From contig RPFO01000312.1 of NCBI GenBank assembly GCA_009746045.1, forward strand, positions 358,823-420,822: a stretch of 62,000 nt of DNA, written 5' to 3'. Shown in pieces: positions 1 to 8,458 of the stretch. Every line of letters starts with the position of its first letter. The stretch's first letter is position 1. Source of the DNA: Mesostigma viride. Lineage: Eukaryota > Streptophyta > Mesostigmatophyceae > Mesostigmatales > Mesostigmataceae. Below the pieces are notes generated by a model. That model searched no databases. It saw only the letters and a program-made list of their open reading frames with translations, and was not told the DNA's origin. The position numbers and the translations under genes were made by a program.

Positions 1-298
1 GTTTTTGGATGGTGATACCAGTAGCCCTTGCTTGTGGCATCCATATGGCAACGGGTGGTGGTAGATGGCTAGTGCTGGTGTACAGGTTTCTCCAGCATAC
101 CTTCCCAGCGTTCCTGAGCCCATTCCTTCCCACTGCGCCAAGGCCTGCCTGCCCCAGCTTACCTTACATGCCTGCCCACCCGGTCCCACCCTGCTCTTTT
201 TTTACCCACCGTCCTTTCATCTGTGTCTCCGTCCCTCCCCTAAACCCGACTCTACCCCCCGGTCCCCGCCCCCCCCCTCTTCCTAAACCATCCCCCAG
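1..298 (+). other. Intron of RPL14 (3' part)
   Basis: This stretch is pyrimidine-rich, with long C and CT runs from about 120 to 296, and ends in CCCCCAG just before the first visible eL14 exon. No coding similarity is visible. It is read as the 3' portion of an intron that begins outside the window. Confidence 0.7.
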
Positions 299-1836
299 AT
301 GTGGCCGGCAAGTGGAGCGCCTCGCGGTGGGGCCGCAAGATGACCCTGATGAAGACGCGCGCGGCCATGACGGACCTGGACCGATATAAACTGATGGTGG
401 CGCAGAAGAAGGTAAGCCAGCGGCAACAGTGGGGTGGTCGCATGTCTGCAGCAACGGTGGGGTGGGGCACGGCAAGCTTGGAAATGAGCCATGGCTCCTC
501 ATGTTTGTAGTGTAGTGTCGTCAGCAATTGGGGCGTGAGCACAGGTGGGGTAGAATGCTGCCATGGCCTGCTGCCGTCCAGTGACCTGCGTCAGCCACAC
601 TCGGCAGCATCCTTCTGTGAAGGCCCCTGCATCCTTTGTGGGTGGCACCACCTGGATCAGGAGAGGCGTCGCGGGCAGAGCGGGGCACGGGATGTGATAT
701 GAGGCCATCTTCACACTGGCCGCCGACTGATGCTGGTAGATCAGTCGAGGCTGGCTCGCAGTAGGCACCTTCCCATGTCCAGGTTCAGGTGTTGTCACTT
801 TCGAAATGTGGCTTGCCGGCTACAGATGGTGCTGTAAGCTGTTGTTCCCCCAGGGCATGGAATGTTGTTTCTACTAGCCTCCTAGGTACATTGCATCGCT
901 TCCTCAAATCCAGCCCCCTCCCCATGTTTTTGTAGGGTGCCACCCAGTCACAGGAGGGGTTTAAAGTTGATTAGTGGTATCTGGTGTTTCCTGCAGCCAG
1001 AAGCTGTGCTCTTTAATCAAGAGCAGGAGCAGGGTCTGGCTAGCTCATCTCGAGGGCCTGTGGTGAATGCTGCCTGTTTTCTGTGAGCTCAGTGTTGTCA
1101 GTCGATGGACGGGTGTGCGGTGTTTGGCATGTAAGATTTCTGCTGCCGGGAAGGGCGAGGCTGTAAGCGCGCAATGCGTGCTGGTGCGTGCCTGGCAGGT
1201 CTAGCATTGTTGCCACCGCTTCTCTGCTGCTCAGGTGCCTGACCACCGTAACAGTGACAGTTCCGGCACAGACTGTTGTGCAAGCAACACTAAATCTAGA
1301 CATGTATTGATGTGGGCATCAAAGCATGGATATCTTTGGAAGTGGGGTTGAGGTTGTTGTTTTTTTCCTATTAAAGGGGTAGAGCTGCCTGTTCCTGGAT
1401 GGTTTATGATGGTCCCCAAGGAGTGCATGCACAGATCGGGTAAGTATGTGGATCTTCTGTGTTAATGAAAGGTACATCTGCACGGGAGGTTGCTGTGACC
1501 TCGTCTGTGCTTTACAATGTGCCTTGGGTTGGTGTCTTCTCCCACCCCACCGGCTGGCTTTGTGTGTCCGCCACACGCTGCCATGTCTGTGCATGATGGT
1601 GCACGCGTTTCTGCTGGTACTCTTGACACATGCAGCGGGCTTGAGACAAGCCAGCCGTTGACTTGCCCCCTTCCCTCTATGCTGCTGACAGCATGAAGCC
1701 AGATGATGTCTCAGCTGTTGTCTTGCTGACATTCTATTTTTTTCCCTTGATACACGCGGCTTGTGCTGTTTAATGACAGAGGGGAGTTCTGGTACGGAAG
1801 GAGCTGAAGAAGCTCGTAAAAACCATCAAGAAGTAA
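299..1836 (+). CDS. RPL14: Ribosomal protein eL14, last two exons
   Basis: Structural protein of the cytosolic large ribosomal subunit. Exon 299-411 starts after a CT-rich tract ending in AG and encodes 37 residues including KWSASRWGRK and MTDLDRYKLMVAQKK, the conserved C-terminal eL14 block (plant eL14 has KW..S.WGRK and DFDRFKIM at this place, from memory). The donor is GGTAAGCC at 411-418. The intron runs 412-1779. The last exon, 1780-1836, starts after GACAG and encodes 18 residues rich in Lys/Arg (RGVLVRKELKKLVKTIKK) before TAA. The first two bases of the first exon complete a codon split by the upstream intron, probably Asp. The 5' exons lie outside the window. The basic tail is short, as in plants, and lacks the long Ala/Lys extension of animal eL14. 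The family call is firm; upstream exon structure is unseen. Confidence 0.9.
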
Positions 1837-1883
1837 ACATGCACCTGTATGCGAACTGCGTGGCTTCTTACGTACTACCTAGG

Positions 1884-1889
1884 AATAAA
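1884..1889 (+). terminator. Probable polyadenylation signal of RPL14
   Basis: A canonical AATAAA lies 48 bases after the eL14 stop codon. Chlorophyceae typically use TGTAA instead, so this argues mildly against a volvocine alga. The cleavage site cannot be seen. Confidence 0.6.
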
Positions 1890-2565
1890 AGTTCATTAGC
1901 TTGCACGTCAGACAGTTGCATCATGCCTGAAAGTGCGTTGTGAGTGGCACAAGCCGCAATGCAAAGCTGTTCATTTTAGTGCTATGCCTGAAATAGTGGC
2001 AGTAACATATTGCCATATTTTCTATCTATGATTCAAGTGCACCTGCAAAGTAATCGTTTACTTCCTGTAAGGTTTTCTTCTGTAGTAAGGCATATATTCC
2101 GTGAAAATGTTTCTTCACCTTGATGGAAAGGGGCTGGGACCTTCTGCATAACCAAGTCGTTTTGGCGATGCGAAGGTACTACTTGAGGCATGCCCATGCG
2201 CATGACACGCAAGTACTTACTTACTTGAGGCAGACCTACATTGGAAGCATCATCCTGAAATCAATTGCAGATATTTTAGCTGTCTTTGGCTTGCTTGTTC
2301 AGAGGGATAGTAGATGGCTTGTAGTTACTCCTAGATCCTGTTAGTGCTAGATATCACTGCTGAGTCCTTACGTAGTTCAGATCCAGCTGTGATAAACCCG
2401 TTTAATGGTTCGAAACCTTCGGTATGTAGTGGAATGTAGTACTACTACAGGTGTGTAGTGCTACTACGCACCGTTAGATCATGTAGGATATCTCGCAAGT
2501 ACTGGCACCACTCTGCAGTAAAGAGTTTTTTTTCAGTTTGGCTGTAGCTTGGGATGCCTTCCGAT
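1890..2565. other. Spacer downstream of RPL14
   Basis: I see no supported gene, repeat family or RNA here. Short open frames on both strands show no familiar motif and no codon bias like the eL14 exons. Confidence 0.5.
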
Positions 2566-2833
2566 CAGGAGACCCATATATCAAGGAGACAACCAGCGCA
2601 GGCCAGAAATCGGGGGAATCCCATACGTAGCTGCGGAATCATACCAGAGGTCCTAGTTTGAATCCGAGCAGCTGGGGCTACAGTCATGCATTCCTGCACT
2701 ATTCTTAAGGTCCCGGTCCCTCGAGGCCAAAGTGTGGGCGGTGTTCGACCGAAAGTGTTGGCCTGGGTGCCATCGGAATTGAGAGGCCAAATTGTAGGCG
2801 TCAGGCTACTAATCAAGGAGACCCTCATCGTAT
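2566..2833 (-). mobile_element. Outermost element of the nest (3' side) with SINE-like fragment
   Basis: 2575-2618 matches the 3' end of the 162 bp SINE-like repeat described at 26019-26180, including the GGTTGTCTCCTTGAT end on the - strand, and is truncated. A tRNA B-box-like string (AGTTTGAATCC) lies near 2668. 2823-2833 is CCTCATCGTAT, duplicated at 19948-19958, where the sequence continues into the conserved 5' leader of a - strand ORF1-type element. The stretch is therefore the broken 3' side of that element. A - strand frame from 2828 continues the leader but I recognise nothing in it. Confidence 0.45.
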
Positions 2834-3018
2834 TAATTAATTAATTAATTAAAATCATAGCTCCGGTGGGAGCATATGTAACACATAGCCCTGAGAAAGG
2901 GGCATCTATGGGTTTGTAATACAATCAGGGCTACAACCTGCAGGTGAATTGAATTGTAACATAACTCCGTTGGGAGTATATGTAGCACATAGCCCTTGAG
3001 AGGGGGCATATGGCCTAT

Positions 3019-3802
3019 TAAAAAAAAATTAAATTAAATTATAACATGTCTCCGTTGGGAGATCATGTAGCACATATTCCAGGTTGGATGGGTGGTGTGG
3101 AGGAAGCCGCGTAATCGAACTAACCTAACTCTAAGCTATATCTAGTCTAGAAAAGCCTATCTACGCTACTCATCAAAACGGCTCCTCCGTTTGGGGGGAG
3201 GCGGCTTGCCCACAGGGGCTGGCGTGTGCGCCTTGACAATCTTCTTCCACCGCGTCTTGTCTTGCATGGCAGTCCAAAGACGGGAGAGAGAGTGGATGCG
3301 GTACTCAAACTGGGCTGGGACCACTAGGTCGTCCAGCAACATCTGGGTATAGGTCATGGCATGTTTCCCTACCTTTTTAGGAATGTTCTTGGGGCCAGGC
3401 CAGGTCAAAATGTGCCGCCCCGGTTGGCCGAGCCGCTGGGGACCGGCCAGACCAAGGGCGGTGTCGACCTGGCTGGTGCGAGCAAGATGTCCTACAAATG
3501 CTATCCTACGCTGTCTAATCTCGTCCGAAATACGCGGCATACCGTGATACAAAGACTCTAAGGACCTACGCTGAGAAAACCCGACATTCAGGACCTGTCG
3601 GAGCATCCGGGTGACCGTGCCGTCTAGCTTGGCTGCCAGTGTTGCCGTGAGTGTCCATGCCTCGGCGCCATACGTGAGCACCGTGAGGACGAGGACCTTG
3701 AAGAGCATGCGCTTGCGGTGCTCGTCCAGGCCCTTGGAGCGCCAGTAGGTGTTGAGCGAACGGAGCTTGGCCCAGGAAAGGCCGATCATACATCCTAACC
3801 GT
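3019..3802 (-). mobile_element. LINE-A2: 5'-truncated LINE with RT C-terminal region
   Basis: The - strand frame 3789-3166 encodes about 200 residues of the region after the RT catalytic core in EN-RT LINEs: LTYGAEAWTLT, then RQRRIAFVGHLARTSQVD, a motif typical of this C-terminal segment, then a Pro/Arg/Lys-rich end (GKPPPPKRRSRFDE). The 3' UTR ends in a stem CTCC, loop CAAC, stem GGAG and a T/A-rich tail. The flanks ATGGCCTAT (3010-3018 and 3803-3811) are a 9 bp TSD. The 5' end carries about 16 extra bases copied from the flank, explained best as template switching during insertion. Confidence 0.85.
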
Positions 3803-3898
3803 ATGGCCTATCATACATCCTAACCACCCCAGCCACCCCAGCCTAGGGAATATATAGCAGTAGTGTAGACTAGAAAGCTTAGTGACGTGGCCATGTAT

Positions 3899-3941
3899 CA
3901 AAGAGACAACCAGCGCAGGCCAGAAATCGGGAGAATCCGGA
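3899..3941 (-). mobile_element. 5'-truncated SINE-like fragment
   Basis: 43 bp of the 3' end of the 162 bp repeat, bounded by CCATGTAT at 3891-3898 and 3942-3949. Truncation at one end only shows that the retained end (…GTTGTCTCTTTGATA on the - strand) is the 3' end and that it moves by target-primed reverse transcription. Confidence 0.8.
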
Positions 3942-4190
3942 CCATGTATGCCTACGTGACGAGCCCACACCCGCCCTTGCAATTAATTAATTAATTAATT
4001 AGGAACATAACTCCGTTGGGAGTATATGTAGCACATAGCCCTGAGAAGGGGCATATGAGCCTATAATACATTCTAAGCTACTTCCTGCAAGGGTGGGAAT
4101 GTAAACAACACTTGCTCTAGGTGCACCAGGGCACCCGCACCCGCATGGTCTATCACGCTATGCCCGGGTAAGGGGGGAGCATGCCTGTGA

Positions 4191-6157
4191 TCACGAGCCA
4201 CGAGCCACGAGCCACGAGCCACGAGCCACGAGGTAGCCATGGCTGACGGCGGAGCTCATAACTTTCACGTTTGAGCCCCAAATTCAGCTGTGAATATCAC
4301 TATCGCTTCGTCTTTCTAAGACGCACATGCTGATATAATTTTCCGAATCTAACACGCAATATATGACGAGCAAACGTCCTTTGACGCAACGCAGTTTGGC
4401 GGATGCGCTCGCCCATGAAAATGCGGCAGCTGCGGCTGCAGCTTCGCCATCAGGTCCGGTAGACAGCGGTGACACTAGTCGTGCACTGGTGGCCACCCAG
4501 CAACCTCCCGGGCTTAATGCCTCGCCATCGGCATCGCCTGACCCGAAACGCACCCGCCCAGCCGACAAAACAGGATGGTCCCGCCCCTCGGAACCGCGCT
4601 TTCGGCCCCACCCTTTCAAGGTCGATGATCACGACTGGAACAACCTGTCTCCTTACGATGCTATGGACTGCATCTTCTACGGGGACTACGCCTCGCTTTA
4701 CGACCTGTGCCTCCATCTTTACGACCAAGGTCGCCTCATCGGCAGCAACGGCAGCCGCTGGCAAACCCACGGCGCCCTGCTTGGCTGCCCCCGCCCCCAG
4801 CTCCAGCACACCATCCTCAACTCCCTTCTCGAGCGCTCTGACGACGAGCTCTGGGCTCCATCCATCTCCGCCCCCACCCTCCGTTCCATCCTCACGGAAG
4901 CCTTTCAGCAGCACGTGACCCCCCTTGCTGCTGACGTCGCAGCAATGGGTGGCACGCTGGCTGCTGAACTTCCTCACATTTCCGCCGCTGCCGCCTCCAC
5001 CTCCACTGCCATTTCCGCCTCCACTGCCGACATCAAAGCCCAGCTCCTCGACCTCGACCAACGCCTTCAAGCCACCGCCAACGCCCTTGAGAGCTTGCAT
5101 GACACCGCCGGCCTCACCGCCCAGGCGGTGAAGGACATCGCCGCCCAGCCGGCATCTGCTGGCCCGGCCGGCGATGCTCCCTCCACCTGGGCGGACTTGC
5201 TTAAGCAGCACACCACCTCCACCACCTCCACCATCTCGGCACAACTCAAGCAACAAGCCCTCGACCTTCGCGAGGAAACCGACATCGCCCGGCGCAGCCA
5301 CAATGTCATCGTCAAGCACTTCGACCAGCCGGCAGGTGAGACCTCCACGACCCTTCTTGAGGCATTTAAGCGCGACATTCTTGCCCCCATGCTACTCACT
5401 GGTGAGCTGGACATGTCGGCTGTCCGCCTCCCCCGCGCGCGGGGGAAGGCTGGCCCGGCACCCGTGCTCCTCACCTTTAAGTACATGGCGGACAAGCTGT
5501 CGTTCCTTAAATGCCGCAAGAAGCTCTCGAGGACTCGCTTCACGCTGGACGACGACTTGACCCTGGCCCAGCAACAGCGGCGACGCGAGCTATGGCCGGC
5601 CTACCTTCAGCTCCGGCACAGCGCAGGGGGGAAGCCGGTATACTGGAGGGGGCGGTCATCCACGTTGACCACAAGCCCTGGCAGCCCCCTCCTGCCACCC
5701 CAGACTAGGGAATTCATACCAGTAGTGTAGATTAGTCAGGCTTAGCCTAGCATGTGGCCCACGCGCATGTGCGCCCATAATGGCCCCCATGGATGTTGTC
5801 TACAGAATTTAGCCAAGCCCTGCCTATAACGGGACCCCCATGGATGTTGCATTAAGAATTTCGCCATGCTATGCCATGCAGAGAGATGCTCTCTGTAGAG
5901 AAGCCATGTCCTAGCTCTTGTATAGCCATGATGATCTTCCCCACCTATGACAGGCTCCCCTTCGCTGGGTGTTGCCTGAAACTCTGGGTGGTGCAGGTGC
6001 CCTAGTGCACCTAGAGCAAGTGTTGTTTACATTCCCACCCTTGCAGGAAGTAGCTTAGAATGTATGATAGTAGGCCATATGCCCCTTCTCTGGGCTATGT
6101 GCTACATATACTCCCAACGGAGTTATGTTACAATTCAATTCAATTCAATTCAATTCA
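4191..6157 (+). mobile_element. Complete ORF1-only retroelement (1.97 kb)
   Basis: Flanked by a perfect 10 bp duplication, ATGCCTGTGA (4181-4190 and 6158-6167). The 5' end is five CACGAGC repeats, then a leader of about 130 bp that is conserved at six places in this window. It then has ORF1 (4363-5708 region), a 3' UTR of about 430 bp, two small hairpins (GCCC…GGGC and ACTCC-CAAC-GGAGT) and a tail of five AATTC units. It has no RT frame. It appears to be the youngest insertion of this branch and is the best reference copy of the family. Confidence 0.85.
4363..5730 (+). CDS. ORF1 protein of ORF1-only retroelement
   Basis: 455 residues from ATG after the conserved leader. The N-terminus has a STQRSLADALAHEN block and an Ala/Ser/Pro-rich stretch, followed by a conserved FYGDYASLYDLCLHLYDQGR segment and a Thr/Ser/Ala-rich, probably coiled region at about residues 190-290 (DIDQRL, TAQAVKDIA). 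The C-terminal third reads like L1 ORF1p: an RRM-like block (NVIVKHF, then RLPRARGKAGPAPVLLTF) and a CTD (DDDLTLAQQQRRRELWP, VYWRG). The expected role is RNA binding and chaperoning in an RNP. A one-base change in a G run near 5650 shifts the last codons; the ancestral stop, seen in the other frame, is at 5706-5708. Confidence 0.8.
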   Translation: MTSKRPLTQRSLADALAHENAAAAAAASPSGPVDSGDTSRALVATQQPPGLNASPSASPDPKRTRPADKTGWSRPSEPRFRPHPFKVDDHDWNNLSPYDAMDCIFYGDYASLYDLCLHLYDQGRLIGSNGSRWQTHGALLGCPRPQLQHTILNSLLERSDDELWAPSISAPTLRSILTEAFQQHVTPLAADVAAMGGTLAAELPHISAAAASTSTAISASTADIKAQLLDLDQRLQATANALESLHDTAGLTAQAVKDIAAQPASAGPAGDAPSTWADLLKQHTTSTTSTISAQLKQQALDLREETDIARRSHNVIVKHFDQPAGETSTTLLEAFKRDILAPMLLTGELDMSAVRLPRARGKAGPAPVLLTFKYMADKLSFLKCRKKLSRTRFTLDDDLTLAQQQRRRELWPAYLQLRHSAGGKPVYWRGRSSTLTTSPGSPLLPPQTREFIPVV

Positions 6158-6390
6158 ATGCCTGTGAGGGGGGAAGATCATCATGGCTATACAAGAGCTA
6201 TGGCATGGCTTCTCAGCAGAGAGTGACTCCCTGCATGGGCACAACATTACTAAATAAGGCTAGGCATCGTCTGGAGTGTGGCACATCATAGGCACACATG
6301 TACATGATTAAATAAAGCGCGGGGCTTAGCTGGGATAGTGCCTCTAGGAGGCGTACATGTACATGGCCACGGTCTATCTATTCTGCACTA

Positions 6391-7812
6391 CTACTGCTGT
6401 ATTCCCCTAAGCTGGGGCGTCTGGAGTCGCTGGGGCCGCGGGGGGGGGGGGGTCGCCTGCCAGGGCTTGTGGCCGACGTAGATGGCCGCCCCCTTCCAGT
6501 ACACCGGCTGCCCCGCCTTGGTCTGCCGGAGCTGGAGGTAGGCCGGCCATAGCTCCCGTCGCCGTTGTTGCTGCGCCAGGGTCAAGTCGTCATCAAGGGT
6601 GAAGAGAGTCTTCTCGAGCCGCTTGCGGCGTCTGAGAAAAGAAATCTTGTCCGCCGGGGTCTTAAAGGTGAGGAGGAGCGGGGGCGGCCCTGCCTTACCC
6701 CGCGCGCGGGGAAGGCGGTGGGCAGCCAGCTCGATCTCACCGTTAAGGCCCATGCGACCAAGGATTTCTCTCTCAAACGCACGCAAAAGCTTCTCGGAAT
6801 TCTCACCTTCCTCCATCTTGAAGTTCTTGACAATGACGTTGAGGCTGCGCTTGGCGAGCTCGGCCTCCTCGCGGAGGTCAAGCGTCTGCCGTTGAAGCTG
6901 GGCTGCGACGGCGGAGGTGGTGGAGGTGGTATGTTGCTTAAGCATGTCCGCCCAGGTGGTGATGGGAGGAGCATCGCCGGCCAGGCCAGCCGAGGCGGGC
7001 TTGGCGGCAATGTCCTTCACCGCCTGGGCGGTGAGGCCTGCGGTATTCCGCAGAACCTCGATAGCAATGGCGTTGTCCTTAAGACGCTGGTCGATGTCAC
7101 GGAGCTGGGCGGTGATGGCGTCGGAGGTGGAGGTGGTGGCGGTGGAGGAGGCGAGGAGGGTGGAGGTGGCGGTGGAGATGGTGGAGGTGGCGGTGGAGAG
7201 GAGGGGGAGCTCGGCAGCCAACGTGCTGCCCATGACCGCCACATCTGCTGCGATGGGGGCCACGTGCTGCTCGAGGGCCTCCTTGAGGAGTGAGCGGATG
7301 GAGGATTCGGTTAAGGTGGTGGTGAGGGGCTTTGGGGGCCAAAGCTCCTCGAGGGAGCGGCCGAGGAGGGAGAAAAGGACGCGAATCTGAAGGTGGGGGC
7401 GGCGGCATTTTAGGATGGTGTCGAAGTTGTGCGTCGCTGGATGGGTGCGTCTCTGGAAAGCATCGGTGAGGCGGCCCTGATGGAAGAGTTGCTTGCACAT
7501 CTCGAGAAGCGAGGCATACGATCCGAAAAACACGTAGTTCAGGATCTTGTCGGGGTTGAGCTTGTCAAAAAAGCCGGGCTGGCTGGCGTCAAAGTCGAAC
7601 TCCTCCCAGGTCGGCTCGGCAGGGCGACTGCGCTTGGGTTCAGGCGACGCTGCTGGCGAGGCGGCCAGAGGGGGCTGGGCGACCACTAGAGCTTGGCTAG
7701 TGGCGCCGCTGCCTTCTGGACCGGTTGGCGAAGCTGCAGCCGGGGCTGCAGACGTATTTTCATTGCTAAGCGCAGCCGCCAGGCTGCGTTGCGTCGAGAG
7801 GCGTTTGCTCAT
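6391..7812 (-). CDS. ORF1 protein of ORF1-only retroelement, intact
   Basis: 473 residues, uninterrupted. It has the same architecture as the protein at 4363-5730: N-terminal STQRSLAAALSNEN, a Ser/Ala/Pro-rich spacer, FFGSYASLLEMCKQLFHQGR, a Thr/Ser-rich coiled region, an RRM-like segment (SLNVIVKNF, HRLPRARGKAGPPPLLLTF) and a CTD (TLDDDLTLAQQQRRRELWPA, VYWKG, HKPWQ). Divergence from the other copies is mostly in the linker, and the C-terminal blocks are conserved. This looks like purifying selection on a protein with no linked RT. The start is chosen at ATG directly after the shared leader. Assignment to an L1-type ORF1p fold is by motif reading only. Confidence 0.82.
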   Translation of the reverse strand: MSKRLSTQRSLAAALSNENTSAAPAAASPTGPEGSGATSQALVVAQPPLAASPAASPEPKRSRPAEPTWEEFDFDASQPGFFDKLNPDKILNYVFFGSYASLLEMCKQLFHQGRLTDAFQRRTHPATHNFDTILKCRRPHLQIRVLFSLLGRSLEELWPPKPLTTTLTESSIRSLLKEALEQHVAPIAADVAVMGSTLAAELPLLSTATSTISTATSTLLASSTATTSTSDAITAQLRDIDQRLKDNAIAIEVLRNTAGLTAQAVKDIAAKPASAGLAGDAPPITTWADMLKQHTTSTTSAVAAQLQRQTLDLREEAELAKRSLNVIVKNFKMEEGENSEKLLRAFEREILGRMGLNGEIELAAHRLPRARGKAGPPPLLLTFKTPADKISFLRRRKRLEKTLFTLDDDLTLAQQQRRRELWPAYLQLRQTKAGQPVYWKGAAIYVGHKPWQATPPPPRPQRLQTPQLRGIQQ

Positions 7813-8458
7813 CGTATATTGCGTAATAGCGTCGGAAAATTATATCAGCATGTGCGTCATAAAAAGACGCGTCGATTGTGATATTCACGGCTAAATTCGG
7901 TGCTCAAACGTGAAAGTTATGAGCTCCGCCGTCAGCCATGGCTACCTCGTGGCTCGTGGCTCGAGTGGCTTGCATCACTCCCCTTGCATCACGCCCTTGC
8001 AATAGCCGTAGCAATTTCGAGTCATGCTTTGCCCATGCAGGGAGTTACTCCCTGCTGAGAGGCCATGTGTACCCTAGCCATAGCCTAGCCACATACCTTC
8101 CACCCCATATGTCATGCAGGCCTTCTAGGCCCTCTCCTCAAGCCCCCCCTGGGTGCCTGTGCTTGTTTAGGAGGCATGAACCATCATGGAGGTGCAGGTG
8201 CACCTAGTGCACCCAGAGCAGGTGATAGTTGTACATCCTACACCTGCAGGTTGTCGCCCTGATTGTATTACAAACCCATTAATTAATTAGACTCGTGCTC
8301 CCGTTGGGGAGTCACGGAGCATTAACCCCGATGGATGGATGGGTGGGTGCAACATTCCTACCGGTCTAATCTATCTACATTGGCTACATACTACATCTAT
8401 CTAACAGCATTCTAACTACAACATCTATCTAGGCCGCCGCACGCTGCCCGAGGGGGAG

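Larger units (their letters stand above)
3984..7991 (-). mobile_element. ORF1-only retroelement, 5'-complete, split by another copy
   Basis: On the - strand it has a 5' leader (about 7965-7813) beginning with CGAGC-type repeats, an intact ORF1 (7812-6391), a 3' UTR (6390-6168, continuing 4180-4020), the hairpin ACTCCCAACGGAGT and repeated AATTA. No endonuclease or RT frame exists between leader and tail. The TSD is CGCCCTTGC (possibly plus AAT) at 3972-3980 and 7992-8000. About 18-27 bp of filler (7974-7991) at the 5' junction repeats CTTGCATCAC. It is interrupted by the + strand copy at 4191-6157. Confidence 0.75.

Noticed and set aside
2834-2856. TTAATTAATTAA runs as telomere-like or origin sequences
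   Set aside because: They occur at the 3' ends of retroelements next to the stem-loop and inside TSDs, so they are element tails.
4450-5319. Gly/Val-rich - strand frame opposite ORF1
   Set aside because: Antisense shadow of ORF1. It recurs wherever ORF1 occurs because of codon bias (GCC/ACC), without its own conservation.
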